A DNA stretch of 64,000 nucleotides from Shimazuella alba (GTDB lineage: Bacteria; Bacillota; Bacilli; Thermoactinomycetales; Thermoactinomycetaceae), in NCBI RefSeq assembly GCF_009831235.1, contig NZ_WUUL01000001.1, positions 372,001 to 436,000 on the forward strand, given 5' to 3'. The position numbers were made by a program, and so were the translations under genes. Below are positions 41,874 through 50,664 of the stretch, one piece after another. The stretch's first letter is position 1. Every line of letters starts with the position of its first letter. Below the pieces are notes generated by a model. That model saw only the letters and a list, made by a program, of their open reading frames with translations, made no database searches and was not told the origin of the DNA.

Positions 41874-42416
41874 TTAATCTTCCCAAACACTTACTAATGG
41901 TAATCCCTTTTTTGTTCTGGCAGCATCAACTATCTTTTGTATAAAATCTGTTTTAGTGCGAGTATATTCCTCCAAATCTTCTCCATGATCTTGTGCAGCT
42001 CTCTTTTTGATCACTCCATATTCTCGGACGATATCCGGATGTTCTTTTAAATAATCTCGGAATAAAAATTCGTTTCTTGTATAAAACTCATCATTAAACG
42101 GGATGACATGTATATTATGAGTCCATGAACCATTTGTGTATTTAGAAAATAGATATCTACCAATCATACCTGTTTGAATATATTCATAGCTTTTTGAATT
42201 AAAAACGGATTTGTAAAATGCAATTTCATTAAATGGTGAAACCCCAATGAAAATATCGACAATCGGTTTTGCTTCCTGTTTTGGGATGGAGGTGCTTCCT
42301 ATGTGCTCAATTGCTATTACATTTTCACCGAGAAGAGCAGATATATTGACTCTTTCTAATTCGAGAGCTATGATCCAATTTGGATCATACTTCATTATCT
42401 TAATTTTATTGCTCAT
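41874..42416 (-). CDS. GrpB family protein (UPF0157)
   Basis: The protein has 180 residues of the nucleotidyltransferase-like GrpB fold: AIEHIGSTSIPKQEAKPIVDI with the metal-binding GST and DI pattern, and the typical HVIPFNDEFYTRNEFLFRDY. The function of the family is unclear. The start is the ATG at 42416. Confidence 0.85.
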   Translation of the reverse strand: MSNKIKIMKYDPNWIIALELERVNISALLGENVIAIEHIGSTSIPKQEAKPIVDIFIGVSPFNEIAFYKSVFNSKSYEYIQTGMIGRYLFSKYTNGSWTHNIHVIPFNDEFYTRNEFLFRDYLKEHPDIVREYGVIKKRAAQDHGEDLEEYTRTKTDFIQKIVDAARTKKGLPLVSVWED

Positions 42417-42506
42417 TTCATTTCACCACTTTCAATCTGATATATTAGAAAAGACCTCTACACCATTATAACTTCTGTCACTAGATTAATGATCACTGTA
42501 GTAGGT

Positions 42507-43440
42507 TTAGGGACAGGATTCGTGCTCTAGTCCGTCAGATTGATTCCATTTTCGACTCGGATTGGTATAAAGCAATGTGGTATGGATGTTACTATGTCCA
42601 GCAATGGATGCCACTTCATGAACGTTTAGTCCTTTTTCTAACGAATTGGAAAAAAAGAAATGTCGTAGATCATGGGGAGAGATAGCCGTCTTCATATCAG
42701 CTAACTTGCTATACTTGTTAAATGACTTGAAAACAGTGATTCTTGAGAGTCGTTGGCTGCGGTTACTAACGAATACATACGGGCTAACTTCTGCCAATCA
42801 TACTTGGATCTCTCTTGTTTTAGGTAATCTCGTAGTAGACGAACCACCTTGTCCGATAAAAAAACAGTTCGAGATTTCTTTCCCTTTCCGTCTCTCACTA
42901 GTAACTCTTGTGATTCTAAATAAAGATCGTGTATTACTAGGGAAAGAGCCTCGCTGATCCGTAGACCATTATAAGCCAATAAATTCACCAGAGCATAATC
43001 ACGTTTATTTTTTGATTCTAACACCGTCTGAATAAATCGTTGTACATCAGCTTCACTATGCACTGCTGGCGATGCATACCCATGTTGAACCTTCTTCCAA
43101 TCCTCTTTGTGGATCACAAAATGATCTTGTTCCCCTGTTTGGATTAGATATTCATTCCAAGAACGCAAACCAGCCAGATGAGAGTTAAACGTACTCGGAG
43201 CAACTCCTCTTTGCTGAAGAAAAACTTTATAATCTGCTACATTTTCCACAAATAACTGCTGTGGAACCTTCTGGAATCGATCTTGAAACCGCCAAATGTA
43301 TGCTTTCACAGAAGATAGATAAGAGGAAATCGTGTTAGGAGATTTTCCATTCGAGATCAAATATTGTTCGAAAAAGCAAAGAATATCTTCTGATAAATTA
43401 TGTTTCCTTATTGATGAATAGCGTAGCTGAAATGGTAAAA
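42507..43440 (-). pseudogene. Tyrosine recombinase (XerC/D-like), broken
   Basis: Two overlapping frames (42701-43360 and 42507-42797) give one integrase. The N-terminal core-binding part reads SPNTISSYLSSVKAYIW and the frame is open up to about 43440 without a good start codon. The catalytic Arg is in YNGLRISEALSL; after a frameshift near 42790 come SPHDLRHFFFSNSL, ASIAGHSNIHTT and LLYTNPSR with the nucleophile Tyr. The normal C-terminus is replaced after TNPSR by junction sequence. Confidence 0.8.
42510..42544 (-). repeat. Junction sequence, copy 3
   Basis: On the minus strand ATCTGACGGACTAGAGCA is identical over 18 bp to copy 1 (6388), followed by CGAATCCTGTCCCTA. It replaces the end of the tyrosine recombinase gene. 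Confidence 0.55.
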
Positions 43441-43486
43441 AAAGTAAACATAAATGATGTTATGTTTCAAATATTTATCGTAACCC

Positions 43487-43516
43487 TGTCAATTAAACAA
43501 TCTTATTTGCTATAAT
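43487..43516 (+). promoter_or_regulatory. Promoter of the second GC-rich orphan gene
   Basis: TGTCAA (43487-43492), 18 bp, TATAAT (43511-43516), about 38 bp before the start codon. Confidence 0.6.
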
Positions 43517-43554
43517 CATTACAAAGCAAGCAACCGATCTGTTCGGAGGATCAC

Positions 43555-44007
43555 ATGATCGAATCGGGTAGTCCCTTCTGGTGGATCAACTGGTTCTACG
43601 ATAACGCCATCAAGGCTCTGGAGAACTTCTACGGAATCTCAACGAGTCGGAGCTCTCACACCCTTAGCAGCAACGCTGAGGCAGTAAATCTTGTCCAGAA
43701 CGATCTCAGTGATCACGGGCGAGTCGGTTCGAAGGTGATGCAGTCTGTGCGCAAGGATCTCCTGGGGGATACTCTCCCTGGTGAGGTCGAGTTCTTCGAG
43801 CGTGTGCAGACGCTTCTCTACGCCATCCGCAGTGGTAACCGTGAAGCCGCTGGCCTCATGGTCCAGTCTGTGCGTAAGCACTTCGATTCGGACGAGAAGC
43901 TGAGGGATGCGAATTGGGAGTTCGAGGATAACGGCGGCGAAAATCGTACGCAACTGATGGCTGAGGCGGACGACTTCGAACAGCAGGCGAAGTTGCTTCT
44001 TGCCTGA
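43555..44007 (+). CDS. GC-rich orphan hypothetical protein
   Basis: The protein has 150 residues with its own promoter, a CGGAGGA site and a perfect 32-bp palindromic terminator. It is acidic and helical: an aromatic N-terminus (GSPFWWINWFYDNAIKALEN), then a soluble part with a duplicated motif VMQSVRKDLLGD and MVQSVRKHFDSD about 45 residues apart. Third codon positions are strongly G/C, unlike the host. The family is not recognised. It lies between a broken recombinase and a truncated resistance gene, which marks it as imported. Confidence 0.65.
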   Translation: MIESGSPFWWINWFYDNAIKALENFYGISTSRSSHTLSSNAEAVNLVQNDLSDHGRVGSKVMQSVRKDLLGDTLPGEVEFFERVQTLLYAIRSGNREAAGLMVQSVRKHFDSDEKLRDANWEFEDNGGENRTQLMAEADDFEQQAKLLLA

Positions 44008-44026
44008 ACCGTGAGGTTCGGTGCAG

Positions 44027-44058
44027 CGGGGTGATTACTTCTAGAAGTAATCACCCCG
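44027..44058. terminator. 32-bp palindromic terminator
   Basis: CGGGGTGATTACTT-CTAG-AAGTAATCACCCCG is perfectly self-complementary, lies 20 bp after the orphan gene stop and is much GC-richer than host terminators. Confidence 0.85.
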
Positions 44059-44091
44059 CCCCGTTTATATAGACATTAAGCAACATTCAAT

Positions 44092-44235
44092 TTAATTGGA
44101 ATCCGCTTTTTGTCCCTGCTCATCTGATGCGAAAACAACTTGAAAATCTAATCCTGACTCATTAAAGTCAATGGTATTTTCGTTTACATTCAAACCATGT
44201 TTCTTTGCTATCATTATCACCTGTTTTTTGTCCAT
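44092..44235 (-). pseudogene. mph: Macrolide 2'-phosphotransferase, 5' remnant
   Basis: The frame has 47 codons from an ATG after [23 protein letters not shown], then [21 protein letters not shown]. This is the N-terminus of Mph-type macrolide kinases, including the nucleotide-binding beta strand start. The family sequence stops after about GQK, and a stop codon follows. About 250 residues, with the catalytic HGD and metal-binding sites, are missing. It is a remnant of a resistance gene and cannot be active. Confidence 0.7.
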
Positions 44236-44341
44236 ACAACTTTCTCCTTTATTTTATTTCCTCATACCTAAGTTATTGCAAAAACCAAAAAATAAACAGA
44301 GAGCAGATGTGCACTCTCCGTTTATTATATAGACAACAATA

Positions 44342-44953
44342 TTACAAAGAGAATTGTTCTTTATACCATTTACTTGCTGCATTCACTTCTGATCTCGTTA
44401 ACTGATGACCATATGTTTCCCAATGGACGGTCACAGAAGCCTTAGCCTCCAACAATACTTTCTCTAGTTCTTCTGTCTCCTCTGGAGAACAAATAGGATC
44501 ATTTGTGCCTGCTCCGATAAAGACTTTAGTACCTGATAAAATAGGTAACGTTATATTACGAAGCGGAACCATCGGATGGTGTAAGATCGCTGCTTTTAAC
44601 GCATCTTGGAAATGATAGAGCACGCTAGCAGCGATATTGGCACCATTGGAATACCCTATTGCAACCACATTTTTGGCATCAAATTCGTACTGTTTTGCTG
44701 ATGATTGAATAAAATCATATAATTCTTTTGTTCGAAATACAAGATCTTCTTCATCAAAGACCCCTTCTGCTAATCTTCTAAAAAATCGTGGCATACCATT
44801 TTCTAATATATTGCCACGTACACTTAGTACAGAAGAAGTAGGAGAGACTTCTTCTGCAAGTGATAATAAACTGTGTTCATTTCCCCCTGTCCCATGTAGA
44901 AGGAGTAACACTGGTGCATGTACATCCGTTCCTTTACGAAAAATATGTTTCAC
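44342..44953 (-). CDS. mhqD: Carboxylesterase MhqD-like
   Basis: This 203-residue alpha/beta hydrolase has LLLLHGTGGNEHSLL (oxyanion), AIGYSNGANIA (Ser), GTNDPICSPEE (Asp) and YGHQLTR (His). It resembles MhqD/YodD, a hydrolase of the quinone and catechol stress regulon. The GTG start overlaps the mhqO stop by four bases, so the two are coupled. Confidence 0.88.
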   Translation of the reverse strand: MKHIFRKGTDVHAPVLLLLHGTGGNEHSLLSLAEEVSPTSSVLSVRGNILENGMPRFFRRLAEGVFDEEDLVFRTKELYDFIQSSAKQYEFDAKNVVAIGYSNGANIAASVLYHFQDALKAAILHHPMVPLRNITLPILSGTKVFIGAGTNDPICSPEETEELEKVLLEAKASVTVHWETYGHQLTRSEVNAASKWYKEQFSL

Positions 44954-45900
44954 TCTGAGTCCTCCTCTAATGCTCTTACTTCTATATCAGGCAAACCGTT
45001 TTCAATTCCTCGACGATATTGTTCAAACCAAGCAGGTAGCATCAATTTTTCACCAAGGTGCTCTGCTTCTTCATCGTTAGCAAATCCTGGAGGATCTGTA
45101 GCGATTTCAAATAAGATTTCCCCATGTTCCCGGAAGTAGATAGCATGAAAATATTGACGATCGATAATGGAAGTGGGACGGAATTCGTTACTTTGGACAT
45201 GCTCTCTCCATTGTTCTTGCTCTTCATCGGTTTTTGCTCTCCAAGCGATATGATGTACCGTACCAGCTCCACCAACTCCAGCGTAGGTTACTGCTGTATC
45301 AATATCGATAATATTACCAATGTCTCCAGTAGCTTGATATCGAATATAGGAATCCTCTTCCCGAACTTTTGTTAATCCCATTACTTGTTCCAAAGTATGG
45401 CCGGTTTTTTCAGGAGCTGTACTGTATAAGATAGCCCCGCCAAATCCTTTAATCGCTTTGTTTGGTGAAACACCACCAAAAGACCAATTGCTATTTTCTC
45501 CATCTTCACGCTCTACGATTTCCAACTGTAACCCTTCTGTGTCTTGAAATTGCAAATATTTCTCGCCAAATCTCTCTGTCTCAGTCACATCTACTTGGAA
45601 TTGTTGAAGTCGTTTATGCCAAAAACCAAGTGAATTTGGTGGTACTACATAAGTGGTAATCCCAACCTGTCCCCCACCAATGCGACCTTTACGAGAACCA
45701 GCCCAAGGGAAAAAAGTAATAATGGTTCCTGGTTTTCCTACCTCATTTCCAAAATACAAATGGTACACTTCAGGAGCATCAAAGTTAATTGTTTTTTTCA
45801 CTAGTCGTAAGCCTAATACTCCAGCATAGAAATCTACTGTTCCTTGTGCATCTTGTGCAAACGCTGTAATATGGTGAATTCCTGCTGTTGGTTGTCTCAT
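44950..45900 (-). CDS. mhqO: Ring-cleaving dioxygenase MhqO-like
   Basis: The protein has 316 residues and two VOC modules. Metal ligands are probable in GIHHITAFAQDAQ (His), GTVHHIAWRA (His) and HGEILFEIATDPPGF (Glu). It resembles MhqA/MhqE/MhqO, glyoxalase-family extradiol dioxygenases that protect against hydroquinones and catechols. Forms an operon with mhqD, with a probable MhqR operator upstream. Confidence 0.88.
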   Translation of the reverse strand: MRQPTAGIHHITAFAQDAQGTVDFYAGVLGLRLVKKTINFDAPEVYHLYFGNEVGKPGTIITFFPWAGSRKGRIGGGQVGITTYVVPPNSLGFWHKRLQQFQVDVTETERFGEKYLQFQDTEGLQLEIVEREDGENSNWSFGGVSPNKAIKGFGGAILYSTAPEKTGHTLEQVMGLTKVREEDSYIRYQATGDIGNIIDIDTAVTYAGVGGAGTVHHIAWRAKTDEEQEQWREHVQSNEFRPTSIIDRQYFHAIYFREHGEILFEIATDPPGFANDEEAEHLGEKLMLPAWFEQYRRGIENGLPDIEVRALEEDSE

Positions 45901-45973
45901 ATTAACACTTCTCTCTATTTGTTTTGGTTTTCATATAATTTCCCAGTGACGATCATATATTTCACATTTGTAT

Positions 45974-45989
45974 ATCTTTAATTTAAGAT
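45974..45989. promoter_or_regulatory. Probable MhqR operator upstream of mhqO
   Basis: ATCTTTAATTTAAGAT has the same ATCTT / AAGAT half-sites as the site in front of mhqR at 46487-46504. The layout resembles the B. subtilis MhqR box. Confidence 0.6.
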
Positions 45990-46020
45990 TTTTAGTAAAA
46001 TAAAAACACAGATCTTGTAA

Positions 46021-46461
46021 CTAGAAATATTTCTCCGCGTACAAGCCCAATTTTTTTAACAATTGGCTGGCAGTCTTTTTTTCTTCTTCTGTTAATCCTT
46101 TTACTGCATTTTCAATCACTTGTGTATGATTTGGAAAAACCTTCTCAATAAATTGCTCTCCTCGCTCTGTAATTTGAGCAAATATAAGGCGACGATCAGT
46201 AACAGATGCATTGCGGCGGACTAAGTCTTTTTTCTCTAGTTTGTCTACTACATAGGTAATATTTCCACTACTCATCAAGACTTTCGTGCCAATACGCTGT
46301 AACGGTTGTGGCCCTTTGTGATACAATAGTTCCAAGACACCAAATTCAGTTCGGTTTAAACCAAGTTTTTTGATATCTCGATCAGCATGTGCATTAACCC
46401 ATTGATTTGCTCGAGATAAGGCTATAAATAATTCAAGAGAACTGTTTTTGGTTGTATCCAT
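46021..46461 (-). CDS. mhqR: MarR-family repressor MhqR-like
   Basis: The protein has 146 residues from the ATG at 46461 (AAAGGAGTGG). It is close to B. subtilis MhqR over its length: LNRTEFGVLELLYHKGPQPL, IGTKVLMSSGNITYVVDKLE, DRRLIFAQITERG. It represses mhq operons and is released by quinone-type electrophiles. It reads in the same direction as mhqO/mhqD, with operators before both units. Confidence 0.88.
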   Translation of the reverse strand: MDTTKNSSLELFIALSRANQWVNAHADRDIKKLGLNRTEFGVLELLYHKGPQPLQRIGTKVLMSSGNITYVVDKLEKKDLVRRNASVTDRRLIFAQITERGEQFIEKVFPNHTQVIENAVKGLTEEEKKTASQLLKKLGLYAEKYF

Positions 46462-46486
46462 CGGAACCACTCCTTTTTGATTTAAT

Positions 46487-46504
46487 TATCTTAAATTAAA
46501 GATA
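46487..46504. promoter_or_regulatory. Probable MhqR operator before mhqR
   Basis: TATCTTAAATTAAAGATA, 26 bp before the mhqR start, shares its half-sites with the mhqO site and would give autoregulation. Confidence 0.6.
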
Positions 46505-46783
46505 TAACAAATTAAAATAAATGTCAAGCATGCTTTTAAGAAAGATAATTTTCCATCGTACAACAGAAGAGAAGTGCAGGTTCACATATATAGATTTCAT
46601 GCAAGAATTCCCTGTACTGTACGTAGCTTATCAAAAAGGTATGAAGGGGATATCATCCATTTTTTGGTGGATAGTTGACAAACCAAACTTTTACTAATTG
46701 GGGTTTTTTGCATATCCCCCGAAAATGTTCATTAAGGAGTACCACCTAAAATCGGAATGATTTAGGAGTGCTAGTTACTGTTT
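46505..46783. other. Intergenic stretch
   Basis: Two small hairpins are seen, one around ATCCA / TGGAT near 46650-46672. I see no gene. The part nearest 46783 may terminate the Gfo/Idh gene. Confidence 0.35.
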
Positions 46784-47902
46784 CTAAAGAACCTGACGCT
46801 CACCAGTATCGGCGGCTTTTTGAATGAGATCAAGGAGAACATGAAGTTTTACCGCATCATCGAAATTAGGAACGTAATTGGTTCCCTCTAAAATATCTTT
46901 GCCAAATTTTTCGAGGGCTTGTGCAACATTGAGGATGGGTCCACTAGGGATTGTATCCGAAACCCAACGATATTGCTCAGGAATGGATAATACATCGAGT
47001 GAATTTGACAAGTTCATCCCCTCAACTTTCAAGTCTCCCCATTGAAACTGACCATGTGCACTCTCATTTGACAGAACAATTACGCCCTCCGTGCCATAAA
47101 TTTCAAACGAGACCCCTGTTCGAAAAGTAACACCCCCTTGTACATGTATGGAGGCTGTCGCACCATTTTTCAATGTTCCGTTTATTAGGATTTGATCGGC
47201 AGTTGTCTTTTCAATCATTTCACCGGTTTCCAACACTTTCGCTTGTTTGATTTGATTTGCTATTGTAGCCGATAATTCTTTAAAATCTCCAAGCATGTAA
47301 CACATCGCATCTATAGCATGTCCTGCATTAATGGTTAATAGGTTTGCACCATTGGACTGTTGCAATAAATATTTAGACACTTCATTCGTTGTACCGCCTT
47401 TTGCGGTTGTAGAGACTTTCAAATGACAAGAAAGAATTTTGCCGATATATCCCTTAGCAACCAAGTCTTTTGCAAAGTTAACTTCAGGTGATTGTCTGGC
47501 TTGCAAACCAACCGCGGTGTGAACTTTTTTTTCCAAAGCTAAACGATTCATCTCAATGGCTTGAGTAGTGTTTAAACCTAAAGGCCATTCACAATATATA
47601 CTTTTTCCAGCATTGAGAGCGGCTATGACCGCATCGTAATGACCGGGAACCTTCACACTTACAATAACCATATCTACATCAGGATGTTGCGACAACTCGT
47701 TTGAATCCGCAAAAGCATGAGAAGCCCCATATAGAGAGGCACTTTTTTCTGCACTTTCCATTCGAGTCGTACCGATTGCCATAATCTTAAATTTTTGAAG
47801 CTGTTGCAATGCAGGAATGTGAGTTGAACTCGCCCATTGGTTGTTGGCTGATCCCCCGATGATACCGACATGTATTGTTCTATCCACTAACTGCATCCCC
47901 AT
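46784..47902 (-). CDS. Gfo/Idh/MocA-family oxidoreductase
   Basis: The protein has 372 residues. The N-terminal Rossmann fold is HVGIIGGSANNQWASSTHIP. The EKP-like motif is changed to YCEWPLGLN, with Glu-Trp-Pro in place of Glu-Lys-Pro as in the galactose-80-like branch. The C-terminal beta-sheet domain has TGVSFEIYGTEGVIVLS. It acts on a sugar or inositol derivative, or is a sensor. Single gene. Confidence 0.82.
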   Translation of the reverse strand: MGMQLVDRTIHVGIIGGSANNQWASSTHIPALQQLQKFKIMAIGTTRMESAEKSASLYGASHAFADSNELSQHPDVDMVIVSVKVPGHYDAVIAALNAGKSIYCEWPLGLNTTQAIEMNRLALEKKVHTAVGLQARQSPEVNFAKDLVAKGYIGKILSCHLKVSTTAKGGTTNEVSKYLLQQSNGANLLTINAGHAIDAMCYMLGDFKELSATIANQIKQAKVLETGEMIEKTTADQILINGTLKNGATASIHVQGGVTFRTGVSFEIYGTEGVIVLSNESAHGQFQWGDLKVEGMNLSNSLDVLSIPEQYRWVSDTIPSGPILNVAQALEKFGKDILEGTNYVPNFDDAVKLHVLLDLIQKAADTGERQVL

Positions 47903-48075
47903 TTCCGTTTTCTTTGATGGAATATATACTGAAAACCACCTTTAATTCGACTATTAACGAATTATATGTGTTAGAGTAAACTCGAAGTCAAGAAATTTAT
48001 ACTCATGGAGAGAAAAAGAGTATCCAACAATATTGCCGCTAACAACAGATACAACGCAAAGGAGAGACTACCAAA

Positions 48076-48638
48076 TCAAGCTTCTTTAATTAGCCCACAC
48101 TTCTCTATCTCACGCTATAACGCTGATTTTGTTACAGTTGCCCTTTTCTCAATCTGCTTGATGGTGTAATTACCTGTTTACCAAAGCTCAATGGCATGAT
48201 CTACTAGATCCTTGCTTTTCCCCTTACGTCCAAACTTCACTCCGTTTTCCCTGCCATTGTTCGTTCCCGAATGAAATTCCGTTCCATTTCTGCAAACAGT
48301 CCCAAAAGTGTAACCATTGCTTTGGTCATGATATTGTTGCTCCGATGTGTGTCAATTCCATCCGCCAAGCATACCAGATGAATACCCCTCTCCGTAAATG
48401 ATTCGTAGGTTTTCAACACGTCTGAGATGGACCGTTCCATTCGATCCAATTTGTAACCAACCACTGTATCATCAGGTTACACCACTTCAAGAAGTCGCTT
48501 AAATTCTGTACGGTCATTTATATTCTTGCCTGACATTTTTTCGTGAAATAATTCATCGACACCATATCGTTGCAATTCTTCGATCTGTACTTCTAAATCT
48601 TGATGCTCAGCTGATACACGGGCATATCCGTAAACCAC
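48076..48638 (-). pseudogene. tnpR: Serine recombinase (TnpR-type), degraded
   Basis: From a GTG at 48638: VVYGYARVSAEHQDLEVQIE (catalytic Ser), YGVDELFHEKMSGKN, an in-frame TAA, then VVGYKLDRMERSISDVLKTY, LLGLFAEMERNFIRERTMAG, a one-base frameshift, GVKFGRKGKSKDLVDHAIEL, two more stops and the helix-turn-helix YTIKQIEKRATVTKSAL. All parts of a resolvase of about 185 residues are recognisable but it cannot be made. Confidence 0.85.
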
Positions 48639-48659
48639 TGAGCTAGCCCCCGGAGTGGG

Positions 48660-48905
48660 GGGACTTCCCCATCTGATTTCCTCATTTCTCCATATTTTAT
48701 CTTGATTATAGCCTTAGATTTAGGGAGAATAAATAGGGAACGGTTTAGCTAAGAAAAACGGGGTGTCTAGCAGGTTCCCTTTATTCCTCGATTTTAGGGA
48801 ATGAAACGAGCCGTACATTGCCAACAATCATGAATCTCAAACATAGGAAAGGACGAATATGGATATTGAAAAAACAAAACGAACAAAAACCGGTTGAAAA
48901 TTCTT
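48660..48905. promoter_or_regulatory. Probable res region between divergent tnpR and tnpA relics
   Basis: It contains inverted motifs such as GAATAAATAGGGAAC (from 48729) paired with GTTCCCTTTATTC, and TTTAGGGA repeated near 48718 and 48792. It lies between a leftward resolvase and a rightward transposase start, the place of the res site in Tn3-type elements. Confidence 0.45.
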
Positions 48906-48912
48906 AGGGAGG

Positions 48913-49210
48913 ATGAAAGAAAGATTATTTTATGACAGACCAATCTTCACCGATGAAGTGTCAGTATTTTTCTCTCTCCCAAATGCTAGATACATTACGT
49001 TCTGTTAAGTCTCAGGTTTACTTCATCCTACAGCTTGGCTATTTTAAAGCCAAACACTTATTTTTCACATTTGACCTCTATGAAGTAGGTTCAGTATATC
49101 CTACAGAGGTATTTTAACGGTAGTGAGATCCGCGATCTAAATTCGATTTGTAGATTTACTAAGTTAAAACAGCAACAATTGATTCTTGAACTGTTCCACT
49201 ACCGCGGTTA
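48913..49210 (+). pseudogene. Tn3-family transposase, N-terminal fragment
   Basis: From an ATG at 48913: MKERLFYDRPIFTDEVSVFFSL, a frameshift, then LRSVKSQVYFILQLGYFKAK, another shift and KLKQQQLILELFHYRG, the DUF4158 start of a Tn3-family transposase. It ends after about 100 codons. Together with the divergent resolvase it marks a third type of Tn3 element in the window. Confidence 0.65.
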
Positions 49211-49335
49211 AAAATTAACTTTTATGCAAATGTCTTGGGAGGTTGTACTTAGTAGTAATCACCAACCTATTTTGATAAACTCTATGGAATCAAAGCACAA
49301 TGAGAAAGAATTGCTCCTACTTGTAAAAAGTAATT

Positions 49336-49374
49336 AAAAAGTCCATCTGAATAGATAATACAATCCAGATGGAC
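49336..49374 (-). terminator. Terminator of the pan operon
   Basis: The stem GTCCATCTG / CAGATGGAC with a T run on the minus strand lies 47 bp after panD. Confidence 0.8.
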
Positions 49375-49421
49375 AACAACAAAAACCTCTCTCCTGCTCT
49401 ATTCTTTCTATAAGAAAAACA

Positions 49422-49805
49422 TCAACAAACAGTGCCTGGTATTTCTTTACCTAGTAATTGTTTGATTTGATTATTTTCATCTAAAATAGCTACCTTTGGG
49501 TAATGTACTCGTACTTCATCATCATTCATCATGGCATAACCAATGATAATGATAGTATCCCCTACATGAACAAGTCTTGCTGCTGCCCCATTTAAGCAAA
49601 TAACACCGCTTCCTCTTTCCCCTGCTATTACATAGGTTTCAAATCGAGAACCGTTGTTGTTGTTGACGATTTGAACTTTTTCGTTAGGAAGGATATCTAC
49701 TGCTTCCATTAAATCTTCGTCAATTGTTATGCTACCTACATAGTTAAGATTAGCTTCTGTTACGGTTGCTAGATGTAATTTTGATCTCATCATCGTACGG
49801 AACAT
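49422..49805 (-). CDS. panD: Aspartate 1-decarboxylase precursor
   Basis: The protein has 127 residues from the ATG at 49805 (GAAGGTGAC upstream). It makes beta-alanine for pantothenate. The self-cleavage site Gly-Ser is in [13 protein letters not shown], where Ser becomes the pyruvoyl group. [20 protein letters not shown] is conserved. The start lies 56 bp inside panC. Last gene of panB-panC-panD. Confidence 0.95.
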   Translation of the reverse strand: MFRTMMRSKLHLATVTEANLNYVGSITIDEDLMEAVDILPNEKVQIVNNNNGSRFETYVIAGERGSGVICLNGAAARLVHVGDTIIIIGYAMMNDDEVRVHYPKVAILDENNQIKQLLGKEIPGTVC

Positions 49806-50664
49806 GACTGTCACCTTCTGTTGGGAATAAAATGTTGTCAATTAGTCTTGTTTTTCCAAAGAAAACTGCAAGTGCTATTAGAATTTGTTTGTTATACAAA
49901 CTAGTTGGCGCTTTTAAGTCTGGATATGTGAGGATTTCTATGTATTGTATTTCGGCTAATGGCATCGTTGTTATTTTGTCTCTTACATAGTTATTTATTT
50001 CATCGGTATTGTGCCATTTTCTTGATTCTAATCCAATCCGAACATCCTGTAGTGCTTGTGATAGGATAACAGCCTGTTTTCTCTCTTCTTCCGACAAATA
50101 CACGTTTCGCGAACTTAGAGCAAGTCCATCTTCTTCTCTAACAGTCTCACAAGAGACTACTGTTAGTTGAAATGACAGATCTTCAACCATTTGTGAAATG
50201 ATTGCTAGCTGTTGAGCATCTTTTTGTCCAAAATATACACGATCAGGCTTAATCTGGTGAAATAGTTTTGCACATACGGTTGTTACTCCATCAAAATGAC
50301 TTTCTCGGTACTTTCCACATAACACATTGGAAATACTTTCTGAAACTTTTGTCGTAACAAGTGGTTCCGAAGGATACATTTCTTTCACGCTCGGATGATA
50401 CAGTACTTGGACGCCAGCTTTACGCGCTAAATCAAAATCACGCTCCAAGTCTCTTGGATATCTCGATAAATCTTCATTTTGTCCAAATTGAAGTGGATTT
50501 ACAAATATAGACATCACGATAAAATCGCATTCTTTTTTTGCTTTCCTCACCAGACTAAGATGACCTTCATGCAAATATCCCATCGTAGGAACAAAACCGA
50601 TTACGCCATGTCGATGGTTTCTCAATGCATTATTTAATTCCTGTACCGTTTCAACTAGTTCCAT
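49750..50664 (-). CDS. panC: Pantothenate synthetase
   Basis: The protein has about 304 residues. ATP-binding motifs are [15 protein letters not shown] (HIGH-like) and the KMSKS-like stretch [11 protein letters not shown]. It joins pantoate and beta-alanine. The ATG at 50664 overlaps the panB end by 14 bp. The C-terminus has about 20 extra residues beyond the usual end (after RLIDNILF) that overlap panD. Confidence 0.95.
   Translation of the reverse strand: MELVETVQELNNALRNHRHGVIGFVPTMGYLHEGHLSLVRKAKKECDFIVMSIFVNPLQFGQNEDLSRYPRDLERDFDLARKAGVQVLYHPSVKEMYPSEPLVTTKVSESISNVLCGKYRESHFDGVTTVCAKLFHQIKPDRVYFGQKDAQQLAIISQMVEDLSFQLTVVSCETVREEDGLALSSRNVYLSEEERKQAVILSQALQDVRIGLESRKWHNTDEINNYVRDKITTMPLAEIQYIEILTYPDLKAPTSLYNKQILIALAVFFGKTRLIDNILFPTEGDSHVPYDDEIKITSSNRNRS

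Noticed and set aside
41660-41944. A plus-strand gene of 94 codons after the oxidoreductase
   Set aside because: No ribosome site, poor composition, and its end overlaps the well-supported grpB gene antisense.
44205-44405. A plus-strand gene of 66 codons
   Set aside because: It lies antisense to the mph remnant and the mhqD end and has no coding features.
48932-49117. A 61-codon plus-strand gene
   Set aside because: It is one frame of a frameshifted Tn3 transposase N-terminus that begins at 48913 and continues in other frames to about 49210.
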